Below, in pieces: positions 10,601-18,796 of a DNA stretch of 48,569 nucleotides (positions within the stretch are counted from its first letter, which is position 1; each line of letters starts with the position of its first letter). The position numbers and the translations under genes were made by a program. Origin of the DNA: DAOUAM01 sp034433305 (GTDB lineage Bacteria; Chloroflexota; Dehalococcoidia; Lucifugimonadales; DAOUAM01); NCBI GenBank assembly GCA_034433305.1, contig DAOUAM010000057.1, positions 1 to 48,569 of the forward strand. The letters run 5' to 3'. Below the pieces are notes generated by a model that had not been told where the DNA came from, searched no databases, and saw only the letters and a program-made list of their open reading frames with translations.

Positions 10601-13600
10601 CGCCGAGGACACCTTGCCAGTGTGGTCGCCTGATGGCACCAGGATTGCCTTCACCAGCAACCGGGACGGCAACCGTGAAATCTATGTCATGAACGCCGAT
10701 GGCTCCGGCCAGACGCGGCTTACCGCCCACGCCGCCGAGGACGTGGACCCCACCTGGTCGCCCGATGGCACAAAGATAGCCTTTGTGAGCTTTCGCGATA
10801 ACAACTACGAAATCTATGTGATGAACAGCGACGGCACTGGCCAGGTCAACCTGACCAAGCACTCTGCCGCTGACTATCTCCCGACCTGGTCGCCCGACGG
10901 CACAAAAATCGCCTTCGTCAGCACGCGCGACGGCGACAACGATATCTACCTTATGGACCCCGATGGGAAGAATGTTTCCAACCTTACCAACAACGGCACA
11001 GGAGATTTCTGGCCCGCCTGGTCCCCTGATAGCTCCAGGCTCGCCTACGTCAGCGATGCTGATGTGGGTGGCGCTCTGGAGATTTATGTTATGCGCCGTG
11101 ATGGCACGGGCCAGGTCAGGCTGACCAACAATAATGCCTTCGACCTGAGACCCCACTGGTCTCCCGATGGCAGCAAGATAGCCTTCGTCAGCAGCAGGGA
11201 TGGCAACGTTGACATTTACACCATGGACACTGATGGCTCTGACGTTGCTCGGCTGACCCAGACAGCGGAAATCGAGGACGCGCCCCGCTGGAAGCCGCTC
11301 GTCGTGGACCTGGGCCGCGCTGTAGGGCTCAACGTGGTCGCCGGCGACAAGCTTGTCGCCACGGCCACCGACAGCGCCGGCAACACCTCTGAGTTCTCAG
11401 AGGCCAGCACCGTAGTCGGCGTCTGGGGAGGCCAGACCTACGTAGTCAACTCCAGCGACGGCAAGCTGGACGGCGTTTGCAATACCAGCAACTGCACCCT
11501 GGCCGATGCCATCAACGCCGCCAATACCAACTCCTCCAGCAACAAGCCGTCCCTGGACCGCATCATCTTCCGCATCCAGTCCGGGCCAAAGACCATCCAG
11601 CTCTCGCAGCCCCTGGACACCATCACGCAGCCGGTCATCATTGACGCGACCACCCAGCCGGGCTACGCCGGCGGGCCGCTCATCGAGCTGGACGGCAGCC
11701 AGGCGGGCGCCTCCGCCAATGGCCTCCGCATCTCCGCCGGCGACAGCCTGGTGCAGGGCCTGGTCATACGCGGCTTCGGCGGCGACGGCATACGGCTGGA
11801 CGGGGGCAGCAGGAGTACCATCAGGGGGAACTACATCGGCACGGACAGGAGCGGCACCTCCAGGGCCGGCAATGGCGGCTCAGGTATATCCGTGGTGGAC
11901 TCCTCCTTCAACATTATCGGCGGCACCGACCCCGAGGCCGCCAACGTCATATCGGGCAATGCCAACCACGGTGTCTACATCCTGGGCACCGGGTCCAGCC
12001 GCAACCAGGTAACAGGCAACTTCATCGGCACCGACAAGAATGGCGAGCTGGCCCTGCGCAACGGAATAAACGGCATCCGCATCGAGGACGCCTCCAGCAA
12101 CACCATCGGCGGCACCCAGCCTGGCGCCGGCAACGTCATATCAGGCAACGGCGAGCATGGCATAGAGATCAGGCGGCAGCAGGCCGGAATCCTCGTGAAG
12201 GGGAACGTCATTCAGGGCAACCGCATAGGCACCGACGCCGCCGGCACCGCAGACCTGGGCAACGAAGGCGCGGGCATACGCCTGGAGAATGCGTCCACCA
12301 ACACCATCGGCGCCACTTCCGCCGTCAGGTCGGCTGGCCCATGCACCGGCGCGTGCAATATTATCGCCTTCAACGACGATGGCATCTTTGTCAAGTCCGG
12401 CGAAGAGAACGCCATAAGGTCCAACTCCATATTCTCCAATAGCGGCCTGGGCATTGACCTGGAGCCTCGCGGCAGGACAGAGAACGACCAGGGCGACCCG
12501 GACTCTGGCGCCAACCGCCTGCTGAACACGCCGGTGCTCCAGAGCGCCCACATCGGCAATGGCAAGCTTACTATCAGGCTTGCCCTGGACACAAATGACC
12601 GCCTGACCGTGGAGTTTTACAGGGCAGACCAGGACAGCGAGGAGGGGCAGGCTTTCCTGGGGTCGGCAGAGCTGGAAAGAAGGGATCGCGAAGTCCAGCT
12701 TGGCGATGCCGCGGCCCTCGGCGTGGCCAGCGGCGACCGCATCGTCGCCACAGCCACCGATCCCCGTGGCAACACCTCGGAGTTCTCCAGGCCCATCACC
12801 GTGGTGGGTGGCGGGCGCACCTTCGTCGTCAACTCCACCGACGACGACAGCGATGCCAATACCAGCGACCCGGAGGGCGCCTGCGATACCGGCCAGACCA
12901 CCCTCACGGGAGAGGTGGAGTGCACCCTGAGGGCCGCCATCCAGCAGGCCAACGCCTCGTCGGGCCAGGACACCATCCAGTTCCAGGTGCCAGGCCCAGG
13001 GCCTCACACCATTCTCGTGCTGTCCCCGCTGACGGTGTCTGACGCCGTGGTGATAGACGCCACCACTCAGCCGGGTATCGTGGTGAGCGGCTCCAGCGCC
13101 GGCAACATAGCCGGCCTGACCATAACCATCAGCGGCACCACGGTGCGGGGCCTGTCCTTCGTCAGCTTCCAGGGCGGTGGCATTGTGCTCCAGGCGTCGG
13201 GCAACACCATCGGCGGCGACAGCTCTGGTGCCAACAGCTTCGCCCAGAACACGGGCAGCGACATCGCCGTCGAGGCTGGCACAGGCAACACCGTCCTGTT
13301 CAATGTTTTTGCCATGGATGGCGCTCAGCCCATTGACCTGGTCGCCTCTGCCGAGGCCAACGACGTCCAGGATCTGGACGCCGACACCGGGCCTAACAAC
13401 CTCCAGAACTCGCCCGTTCTGCAGGAGGCGCACCTGGACATCTTGGGCACCCTGCGCATCGAGTACGACGTGCCCTCCCTGCCGGGCTACACCCAGTTCC
13501 CGTTGACTATTCGCTTCTTCGCCCTGGACTCGGACGGGGAAATGACCTTGCTGGGCACCGACCAGTACGAGGACTCCCAGGTGACCCGCGTGGCCGCCTT

Positions 13601-16600
13601 CGATGCCTCTGGGGTGCTGGACGGCGACCAGGTCTTCGCCACCGCCACCGACCAGGCGGGGAACACCTCCGAGTTCTCGGCGGGCATACCCGTCACCCAG
13701 GCGGTCAAGCTGGTGGTGAACTCCACGGCGGACGCGTCGGACGCGGACCCGGCGGACCGGGCCTGCGACACCGGCAACACCACCCCGTCGGGAGACCCGG
13801 AGTGTACCCTGCGGGCCGCCCTGGAGCAGGCCAACGCCAACCAGGGCCAGGACCTCATCGAGTTCGCGGCGCTCAACGGGGCCTGCGCCTTCCAGGTGGC
13901 TGTGCAGTCCGCCCTGCCCGCGGCCATTTACCCGGTGGCTATTGATGGCACCGTCCGGCGCCAGTCAGACGGCCAGGCCCTGGACTGCTCTGCCACGCCC
14001 GTGGAGCTACAGGGCGCCAGCGCCGGGCCAGGGGCTGTCGGCCTGCACATCCTGGCCGGCGAAAGCACCGTGCGGGGCCTTAGCATCACGGGTTTCCAGG
14101 GCGGCGGCATCCTCCTGGAGGGCGAGGGCAGGAACCTGCTGGAACGGAACGTGGTCGGCCCCAACGGCGACCCGGTGGCCCAGACCGGCGACGGCATAGT
14201 CGTGCTGGACTCGGCGGACAACACCATCAGGGACAACGTCGTCGTGGGCAACGGCGGCAGCGGCGTCTCGGTTTCCGGCGGCGGCGCCATCGGGAACATG
14301 ATTGAGGGCAACTTCATCGGCGTGGACAGGCAGGGCACCGCCCGGGGCAACGCCCTCCACGGCGTGTCCATCAGCGATGGCGCTTCCCAGACCCAGGTGG
14401 GCGTCCTGGTGGCGACGGATGGCAGCGAGTCGGGCGCCGGCAACCAGATTGAGAGCAACGGCGGCCATGGCGTTCTGGTGGCCTCGGGGGCGTCCAATGC
14501 CATCCGTGGGAACACCTTCGCCGCCAACGCGGGCCTGCCCATCAGCCTGGGCCTGGCCGGCGCCGGTGCCAACGACCCCGATGACGCCGACGACGGCCCT
14601 AACAAGCTCCAGAACTTCCCTGTCCTCAGCCCCCCGGGCTTCGACCCGAATACCGGCTTCCTTGAGATGGAGTACCGGGTCAGCTCCGCAACCGTCCATG
14701 CGGCTTTCCCGCTGCGTATCGAGTTCTTCAAGCGGGACTCCAGCGGCAGGACGATCTTCCTGACCAGCGTGAGCTACACGTCGCCGGTGCTGGCCGTGGT
14801 GGACCTGACCAGCGCAGGCGTGGCCCTGGGCGATGGCGATTCCATTATTGCCACCGCCACCGACGCCCACGGGAACACGTCCCAGTTTTCCGCTCCGGTT
14901 GGCGCGCCGGTGGTGAAAGCCGACCTGGGCCTGACGGCTTCGGCGTCGGCCCAGTCCGTGGACGTGGGCGCAGACCTGAGCTATGCCGTTACAGTCACCA
15001 ACGCTGGCCCGTCGGCGGCCACAGATGCGCGCGTCACTGCGGCCTTCTCGGCGGACGTGAGCTTCAACTCCGCCGCCTCCTCGCCGGGCTGCTCGGTGGC
15101 CGGCCGCACCGTGACCTGCACCATTGGCAGCCTGCCCATAGGTGGCAAGGCCGTCACCATAGTGGTCAAGCCGCTGGCTGCTGGCGCGCTCCAGAGCACG
15201 CTCCAGGTGGCCGCCGCCCAGCAGGACACCGACGCCGACGACCGCTCGGCCCTGGTGCAGGTGACTGTGAACGCGCCTCCCCCGCCGCCAGATGGCGGTG
15301 GCGGTGGAGGCGGAGGAGGCGGCGGTGGCGGAGGAGGAGGTGGCGGCGACCTGCGGCCCGCGGTCATCGTCCTGGGCCAGGTCAGCTTCAGCTTCGAGGC
15401 CATTCAGGGCGGCCCCAACCCGCCGCCGCAGGTACTGGAGGTATCTGGCGATGGCGACGTGGACCTGGAGTGGTCGGTCTCCGACAACGCGCCCTGGCTC
15501 TCCCTCTCGCCCACCTCTGGCGAGTCCAGTGGCGAGGCGGACGAGGTGACCCTTACGGTGAACCTGGCGGGCCTGGCGCCGGGCAACTATGGCGCGGCCA
15601 TCACGGTGGCCGGCGACGGAGCGGACAACTCGCCCCGAACGGTGGAGGTGGCCCTGCTGGTGCTGCCGCCGCTGCCTACCATCGCTGTCAGTCAGTCCAC
15701 ACTGACCTTTAACGCCGTCCAGGGCGCCGCTCCTCCCGCGCCCAGGCCGCTGGACGTTTGGAACTCGGGCGGGCGCAAGCTGGAGTGGTCGGCGGTGGCC
15801 GTTGCGCCCTGGCTGGCCCTGGACCCTGCCGCCGGCGCGTCGGAAGGCCCTCCGTCCGCCATGACGGTGGCGGTGGATACCACCGGGCTGGGCCCCGGCG
15901 AGTACCAGGCGACTATCACACTCTCGGCGCCCGACGCCACCAACAGCCCTCAGCAGGTCACGGTCAGGCTGACGGTGCTGCCGCCGCCGCCGACCATCGC
16001 GGTCAGCGCCGCCAGCATCAGCATCGCCGTGGGCGAGGGCGACCCTGACCCGACGCCCAGGACGCTGGAGGTATGGAACTCTGGCGGGCGTACCCTGGCC
16101 TGGTCCGCCGCCAGCGACGCCGACTGGCTGAGCGCCAGCCCCACCAGCGGCTCTTCCACAGGAGAAAGGGGCGCCGTCAGCCTCCAGGCCCACATCGCTG
16201 GCCTGGCCCAGGGCACGTACACCGCCACGCTGGAGCTTAGCGCGCCCGATGCCACCAACAGCCCGCTGGCAGTCAAGGTGACCCTGGTCGTGGGCGCGCC
16301 CACCGACACGGACGCCGATGGTGTGCCGGACGTCGTGGAGAACGCGGCGCCAGGCGGTGGCGATGGCAACGCTGATGGCACCGGCGACGCCTTCCAGGGC
16401 AACGCCGCCTCGCTGCCCGACCCGGTAGAGAGGCTCTATGTTACTCTGGTGTCCAGCCAGGGCGTCGCCCTGTCGGGTGTGAAAAGCACCGAAGTGCCAT
16501 CCCCCGCCGACCTGCCACCTGGCGTCACCTTCCCAGTGGGCTTCTATGGCTTCACCCTGACTGGCCTCACGCGTGGCCAGTCTACTCAGGTGGTCTTTGC

Positions 16601-18707
16601 TCATGACGGCCCGGCGGTTGGTTTCAACAAGGTGTACAAGTTTGGCCCGACCCCCGATAGCTCCAGCCCAGTGTGGTACGAGTTCACCTTCGATGGCGAG
16701 ACGGGCGCGGAGTTCGTGGGCAGCGAGGTCGTCTTCCACTTCGTGGACGGCAAGCGTGGCGATGATGACCTGACCGCCAACGGACGCATAGTCCACATGG
16801 GAGCGCCCGCCCTGGACCGCAGCGCTGACCTGTCCCTGGCACGCGGCCAGGTCCCAGGTAGCGTCACCGTTGCCCAGGGGATTCAGTACACCCTTACCGT
16901 GGTCAACAACGGCCCGGGGGACGCCGTTGGCGTCGCGGTCACTGAGCCATTGCCCCAGGGGGTGACGCTGGCCGAGGCGGTGCCCAGCCAGGGGGCCTGC
17001 GGCACCCAGGGGCCGGTCCAGTGCAACCTGGGCACCCTGTCCAGCGGGGCCAGCGCGACTATCTCGGTGCGGCTCCAGCTTTCGGCCCCGGGCGACCTCT
17101 CCCTGGAAGCCAGCGTCAGAAGCGGCCAGGTGGACCGAGGGCCTGAGGACAACAGGGCCACCATCGCCATCAGGGTTACGGAGCCTGTGCTGGCCCTGAA
17201 CTCCGCCAGCCTGGCCCTTACCGCCGTGGAAGGCAACCCGAGTCCCAGGGCGATGGTCGTTCAGGTCTCCAACGCGGGCAATGGCGCCCTCGCCTGGTCT
17301 ATGGCCGACACCTGCCAGGCCTCAGGCGAGCGCGTCAGCCTGGCGGACTGGCTCAGGGCAAGCCCACGCTCTGGCACCATCCCGGAGGGGGGTGCCGCGC
17401 ATGGCCTGTCGGTCACCGCCGACCTCACGGGCCTGCGGCCAGGAACGTACGACTCCGCGCTGATGGTGCAGGCCCCTGACGCCAGCCAGGGCTGTCAGAA
17501 GGTCTCGGTCAGGCTTACAGTCCTTCCGGCCACGGGCAGGCCCCGGCAGGGGTCTGTCAACCTGCGGCCCTGGGAGCTGGAAGGGGCGCGGGACGCGGTG
17601 AAGGCATTCTTGGCGGCCCAGCGGGCCAGCATTGAAGACCCGGTGCAACAGGGCTGGTTCTCAGCGGCGGAAGCGCTGGCAGATGTGATAGAATCAGACC
17701 TCACGGCACGCAGGCCAGTGGACAACCCTGAGGCCTCCTCAGAGGCTACGCTGCCCGCGCTGTCCCAGTTGGGCGCGACTCTGTCCAGTTGGGGCACCAA
17801 TAGCCAGGTGCCAGCCACCGTGGGCCAGTCAACCCTGGACATGGCCGATGCCATAGCTGGCGTGCTGGATGGCTCCCGGTCCTGGGACACCATTGGCTTT
17901 GCTCGCGTGGAGGGTAGCGGCAAGGAGGTCCTGTACCTGGCCTACAACAGGGCTGGGCAGGTGCTGCTGGTCCACCTGGACGTGGTTGACCCGGTCCCGG
18001 GCCAGGTGGACGCCGTCATTCCGGTGACGGTCAGCGCCACGGAGTCTGGTGGCAGCCAGCTTGTCCCGGGCAAGGGTGGTGAGTCATTTGCCCGTCATGC
18101 GCCAAGGCTACAGGTGACTATTCTGAGTTCTGGCGAGCTGCGCGTTTACGACGAGGTAGGGCGCATCGCGGGCATGGTGTCGGGCCAGCTTGTGCTGGGC
18201 ATACCCAGCGCCGCCTTCCTGGAACGCTCCATTGCTATCTTGCTGCCCTCGGACTCCAGCGCCAGGCGGTACAGCTATCAGGTGGCTGGCGTGGAGCCTG
18301 GCGTCTATGGCCTGCAGGCAAGCTTTATCAGCGCCAGCGGCCTGGTCTCGACTTTCTCCCAGGCCACTGTGCCTATAGGGCCGGCGGAGGTGCATGAGTG
18401 GAGCGTGGACTGGGCCACCTATGCCCAGGACCCCGAGCGCGGCTGGGTGCGCAGGATAGACGCCGACGGCAATGGCAGCTTCGAGCGCCAGGTGCCCCTT
18501 GTGGCCCAGCCTTCAAGAGTGCCTGGCTGGGTATGGCCGGAGCTTGTTATAGCCTTCGTCGCCGTGCTGGTTATCCTGGTGGTCGCGGCGGCCGTTGTGC
18601 TGACGCTGTACCGGCGCAAGGGAGTGCTGCTTAAGCCCCTGGAGAAGGTCGGCCAGGTCTTTGGTAAGCTGGCGGAACGACTCCCCAGGCCACGCATTGG
18701 CAAGTAG
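4686..18707 (+). CDS. Giant membrane-anchored modular surface protein (PKD, CSLREA/beta-helix, TolB propeller, BACON, DUF11)
   Basis: 4673 residues from a GTG start (a later GTG is possible). A signal peptide (hydrophobic core at residues ~25-44, ending APANA) sends it out of the cell. Approximate modules: five PKD-like domains (98-562), two cadherin-like domains (562-769), six CSLREA-type units with right-handed beta-helix repeats (772-3409; e.g. CSLREAIRAAN, CTLRAAIEEAN), each tending to end in GNTSEFS, with a six-blade TolB-like propeller (1941-2204; repeated WSPDGT-IAF and EIYVMN) inside the third. Then DUF11 (3410-3531), a run of about 18 glycines (~3537-3555), three BACON-like domains (3559-3869), a Ca-binding thrombospondin-3-like stretch (TDTDADGVPDVVEN), a choice-of-anchor-U-like domain (3912-4044), a second DUF11 and BACON (4045-4282), an unassigned region, a membrane helix (~4613-4642) and a basic cytoplasmic tail. 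No sortase motif. The role is likely adhesion or carbohydrate binding, by inference. It may be co-expressed with the Ig-domain gene that follows. Confidence 0.9.
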   Translation: MLGTWLAPSRVLALGRVLASRWRSPTAALAALALLVAVTGAPANARSDAQASLASSATGTREASAGPGLPMGPVSRPWRLTDGTRGAIPLLPRVNAAAPTVDIDPSVDTTLEEGDTLDLTATFTDSDGGDTHTSTIDWGDTQQDSIDPATSPITRSHSYADNGTYTVEVCVTDSTSAQGCDSVDITVSNVAPTISVTGNASVNEGTAYSVTLGNVVDPGQDTVTAYTINWGDGNSDQFTESPDGDTRTHTYADGPASPTITVSLTDEDGTVAGGTASVTVNNVPPSITSVTNDGPIDEGESATITVVATDPAGVNDTLSYEFDCDNNGTFEAGPQPENTAACTFTANGTQEVDVRVTDGDGGSASGSTQVSVNEVPSVNAGADAQVAEGSAFDLSATFTDSDAGDTHTATIDWGDTQQDDVDPAISPITSSHTYADSGTYTVEVCVTDSNNAQDCDSLTLTVNNAAPVVDAGADAQADEGVAFDLSASFSDAGTGDSHTATIDWDDGGGAEAATVDEVNGSGTASGSHTYADDGTFTVSVCVTDDDGGQDCDSLDVTVANVAPTGAADSYTISEDALLSVDAASGVLDNDTDVAADTLTVTAFDATSDQGAAVTVNADGSFTYDPRSAAALQSLSAGASVDDTFQYTVSDEDGGQDGATVTVTVTGVNDAPVASADSYTMDHDQVLSVDAASGVLANDTEIDSGDSITASLVAGPSHDRSFSLASNGSFTYLPELAFIGSDSFTYRVFDGITFSNVATVSIKVQDTEQSGPAFRVTTMSDSDDGLCGDLHCSLREAIRAANSASGPNTIEFAIPGAGPFKISPTSALPDVTGEVVIDGTTQPGYAGAPVVSLNGPGAGAGVSGLRLTGGNSTVRGLEVRGFGGAGIVLQGQGSNLIEQDSLVQNGSSGVLVSGSSDNTIRDNTISENMGAGVAVQSGTGNSIVSNAISSNRGLGIDLGDDGQSSNDAGDADTGANNLQNSPALTAARIDSAGRLRIPYSVASASGNSLYPLTVEFFVAGGGQGLASLGTDTYEESSAQGIRVADLGDAAGLGVALGTAIVATATDAAGNTSEFSSAVVVQDSTVTVDSPGDGPDVAPGDGLCADAQGQCTLRAAIEEANTSGIVTEVKFDLSDPAVIQVTLGPLPAIASPLAIDGTTQPGYAGTPLVGLDGSQAGAGADGLTITAGSTTIKGLAIYGFKGNGILIQGAGDNLIEGNFIGTDSQGTSAIGNGDQVARVGDGIKTVDSPDNTIRGNVVSGNAGNGISIQGNAATDNRVEGNFIGTDLDDGVPGTRFTGQRRLGNLLNGVLVQSASDNVIGGDSDSERNVISANQGSGVAIRGADASDNVVTGNYIGTDSTGSFRLGNMLHGVLIDAASANTIGGTDPDEGNVISGNWQQGVLITGATASGNLVLGNTIGADVTGDVDLGNRGSGVLLQGSASGNSIGGEESGAGNTIAFNRGDGVTVLSGTGNALLSNAVFGNGGAPININEGSRANSAEPAPTLRTVRTNQASRQVVVEYLLETSPSAPDLNYPLRVEFFKVAPDGRATLLGSDDYDVPGEVRLANISGVDVDTGDSITATATDSLGNTSEFSASVNVGEVSIIVVTSTADQGTGSLRAAIEQANALPGSDVINFNIPTTDSGYDAGTGTYVIRPLSALPTITDPLNIDGTSQPGYEGVPVIVLDGSQAGPDVNGLRANAGSSIISGLAIVRFQRDGVRLETRGGNVVRGNYIGIDSSGADAGNGGDGIRISRSPSNTIGGASAGQGNVISGNSSNGVTIFGIESVGNVIQGNLIGTDPTGTSGVANGGHGVFILDGAANSIGGTASGAANTIAFNGGSGVSIARGSGNAVSSNSIFSNAGLGIDLADGTAANGGQPAPVLGMPLVDEALRLKLPYHVPEVTDCSRYPMQVEIFQADADGEEGLARLGTATLDCLDDDVTNRKIVFSRGSDNATEIYVMDAKGGNPQRLTSNSAEDTLPVWSPDGTRIAFTSNRDGNREIYVMNADGSGQTRLTAHAAEDVDPTWSPDGTKIAFVSFRDNNYEIYVMNSDGTGQVNLTKHSAADYLPTWSPDGTKIAFVSTRDGDNDIYLMDPDGKNVSNLTNNGTGDFWPAWSPDSSRLAYVSDADVGGALEIYVMRRDGTGQVRLTNNNAFDLRPHWSPDGSKIAFVSSRDGNVDIYTMDTDGSDVARLTQTAEIEDAPRWKPLVVDLGRAVGLNVVAGDKLVATATDSAGNTSEFSEASTVVGVWGGQTYVVNSSDGKLDGVCNTSNCTLADAINAANTNSSSNKPSLDRIIFRIQSGPKTIQLSQPLDTITQPVIIDATTQPGYAGGPLIELDGSQAGASANGLRISAGDSLVQGLVIRGFGGDGIRLDGGSRSTIRGNYIGTDRSGTSRAGNGGSGISVVDSSFNIIGGTDPEAANVISGNANHGVYILGTGSSRNQVTGNFIGTDKNGELALRNGINGIRIEDASSNTIGGTQPGAGNVISGNGEHGIEIRRQQAGILVKGNVIQGNRIGTDAAGTADLGNEGAGIRLENASTNTIGATSAVRSAGPCTGACNIIAFNDDGIFVKSGEENAIRSNSIFSNSGLGIDLEPRGRTENDQGDPDSGANRLLNTPVLQSAHIGNGKLTIRLALDTNDRLTVEFYRADQDSEEGQAFLGSAELERRDREVQLGDAAALGVASGDRIVATATDPRGNTSEFSRPITVVGGGRTFVVNSTDDDSDANTSDPEGACDTGQTTLTGEVECTLRAAIQQANASSGQDTIQFQVPGPGPHTILVLSPLTVSDAVVIDATTQPGIVVSGSSAGNIAGLTITISGTTVRGLSFVSFQGGGIVLQASGNTIGGDSSGANSFAQNTGSDIAVEAGTGNTVLFNVFAMDGAQPIDLVASAEANDVQDLDADTGPNNLQNSPVLQEAHLDILGTLRIEYDVPSLPGYTQFPLTIRFFALDSDGEMTLLGTDQYEDSQVTRVAAFDASGVLDGDQVFATATDQAGNTSEFSAGIPVTQAVKLVVNSTADASDADPADRACDTGNTTPSGDPECTLRAALEQANANQGQDLIEFAALNGACAFQVAVQSALPAAIYPVAIDGTVRRQSDGQALDCSATPVELQGASAGPGAVGLHILAGESTVRGLSITGFQGGGILLEGEGRNLLERNVVGPNGDPVAQTGDGIVVLDSADNTIRDNVVVGNGGSGVSVSGGGAIGNMIEGNFIGVDRQGTARGNALHGVSISDGASQTQVGVLVATDGSESGAGNQIESNGGHGVLVASGASNAIRGNTFAANAGLPISLGLAGAGANDPDDADDGPNKLQNFPVLSPPGFDPNTGFLEMEYRVSSATVHAAFPLRIEFFKRDSSGRTIFLTSVSYTSPVLAVVDLTSAGVALGDGDSIIATATDAHGNTSQFSAPVGAPVVKADLGLTASASAQSVDVGADLSYAVTVTNAGPSAATDARVTAAFSADVSFNSAASSPGCSVAGRTVTCTIGSLPIGGKAVTIVVKPLAAGALQSTLQVAAAQQDTDADDRSALVQVTVNAPPPPPDGGGGGGGGGGGGGGGGGGDLRPAVIVLGQVSFSFEAIQGGPNPPPQVLEVSGDGDVDLEWSVSDNAPWLSLSPTSGESSGEADEVTLTVNLAGLAPGNYGAAITVAGDGADNSPRTVEVALLVLPPLPTIAVSQSTLTFNAVQGAAPPAPRPLDVWNSGGRKLEWSAVAVAPWLALDPAAGASEGPPSAMTVAVDTTGLGPGEYQATITLSAPDATNSPQQVTVRLTVLPPPPTIAVSAASISIAVGEGDPDPTPRTLEVWNSGGRTLAWSAASDADWLSASPTSGSSTGERGAVSLQAHIAGLAQGTYTATLELSAPDATNSPLAVKVTLVVGAPTDTDADGVPDVVENAAPGGGDGNADGTGDAFQGNAASLPDPVERLYVTLVSSQGVALSGVKSTEVPSPADLPPGVTFPVGFYGFTLTGLTRGQSTQVVFAHDGPAVGFNKVYKFGPTPDSSSPVWYEFTFDGETGAEFVGSEVVFHFVDGKRGDDDLTANGRIVHMGAPALDRSADLSLARGQVPGSVTVAQGIQYTLTVVNNGPGDAVGVAVTEPLPQGVTLAEAVPSQGACGTQGPVQCNLGTLSSGASATISVRLQLSAPGDLSLEASVRSGQVDRGPEDNRATIAIRVTEPVLALNSASLALTAVEGNPSPRAMVVQVSNAGNGALAWSMADTCQASGERVSLADWLRASPRSGTIPEGGAAHGLSVTADLTGLRPGTYDSALMVQAPDASQGCQKVSVRLTVLPATGRPRQGSVNLRPWELEGARDAVKAFLAAQRASIEDPVQQGWFSAAEALADVIESDLTARRPVDNPEASSEATLPALSQLGATLSSWGTNSQVPATVGQSTLDMADAIAGVLDGSRSWDTIGFARVEGSGKEVLYLAYNRAGQVLLVHLDVVDPVPGQVDAVIPVTVSATESGGSQLVPGKGGESFARHAPRLQVTILSSGELRVYDEVGRIAGMVSGQLVLGIPSAAFLERSIAILLPSDSSARRYSYQVAGVEPGVYGLQASFISASGLVSTFSQATVPIGPAEVHEWSVDWATYAQDPERGWVRRIDADGNGSFERQVPLVAQPSRVPGWVWPELVIAFVAVLVILVVAAAVVLTLYRRKGVLLKPLEKVGQVFGKLAERLPRPRIGK

Positions 18708-18796
18708 GCGCAGGCAGGTTGTGGTGGCAGGGCCGGGCGCCCGCATGGCCCAGCGGGGCGCGCGACTGGCAGTCTTGAGAGGTGTCACGGTCCCTC

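Noticed and set aside
7000..14910. Repeated DNA in the giant gene considered as a CRISPR array or recombination repeats
   Set aside because: Similarity is at protein level (beta-helix and CSLREA modules) with diverged codons and variable spacing.
15295..15348. GGN run considered as a slippage or phase-variable tract
   Set aside because: The ~18 glycine codons use a mixture of GGC, GGT and GGA with no pure repeat unit, so slippage is unlikely; it reads as a flexible linker.
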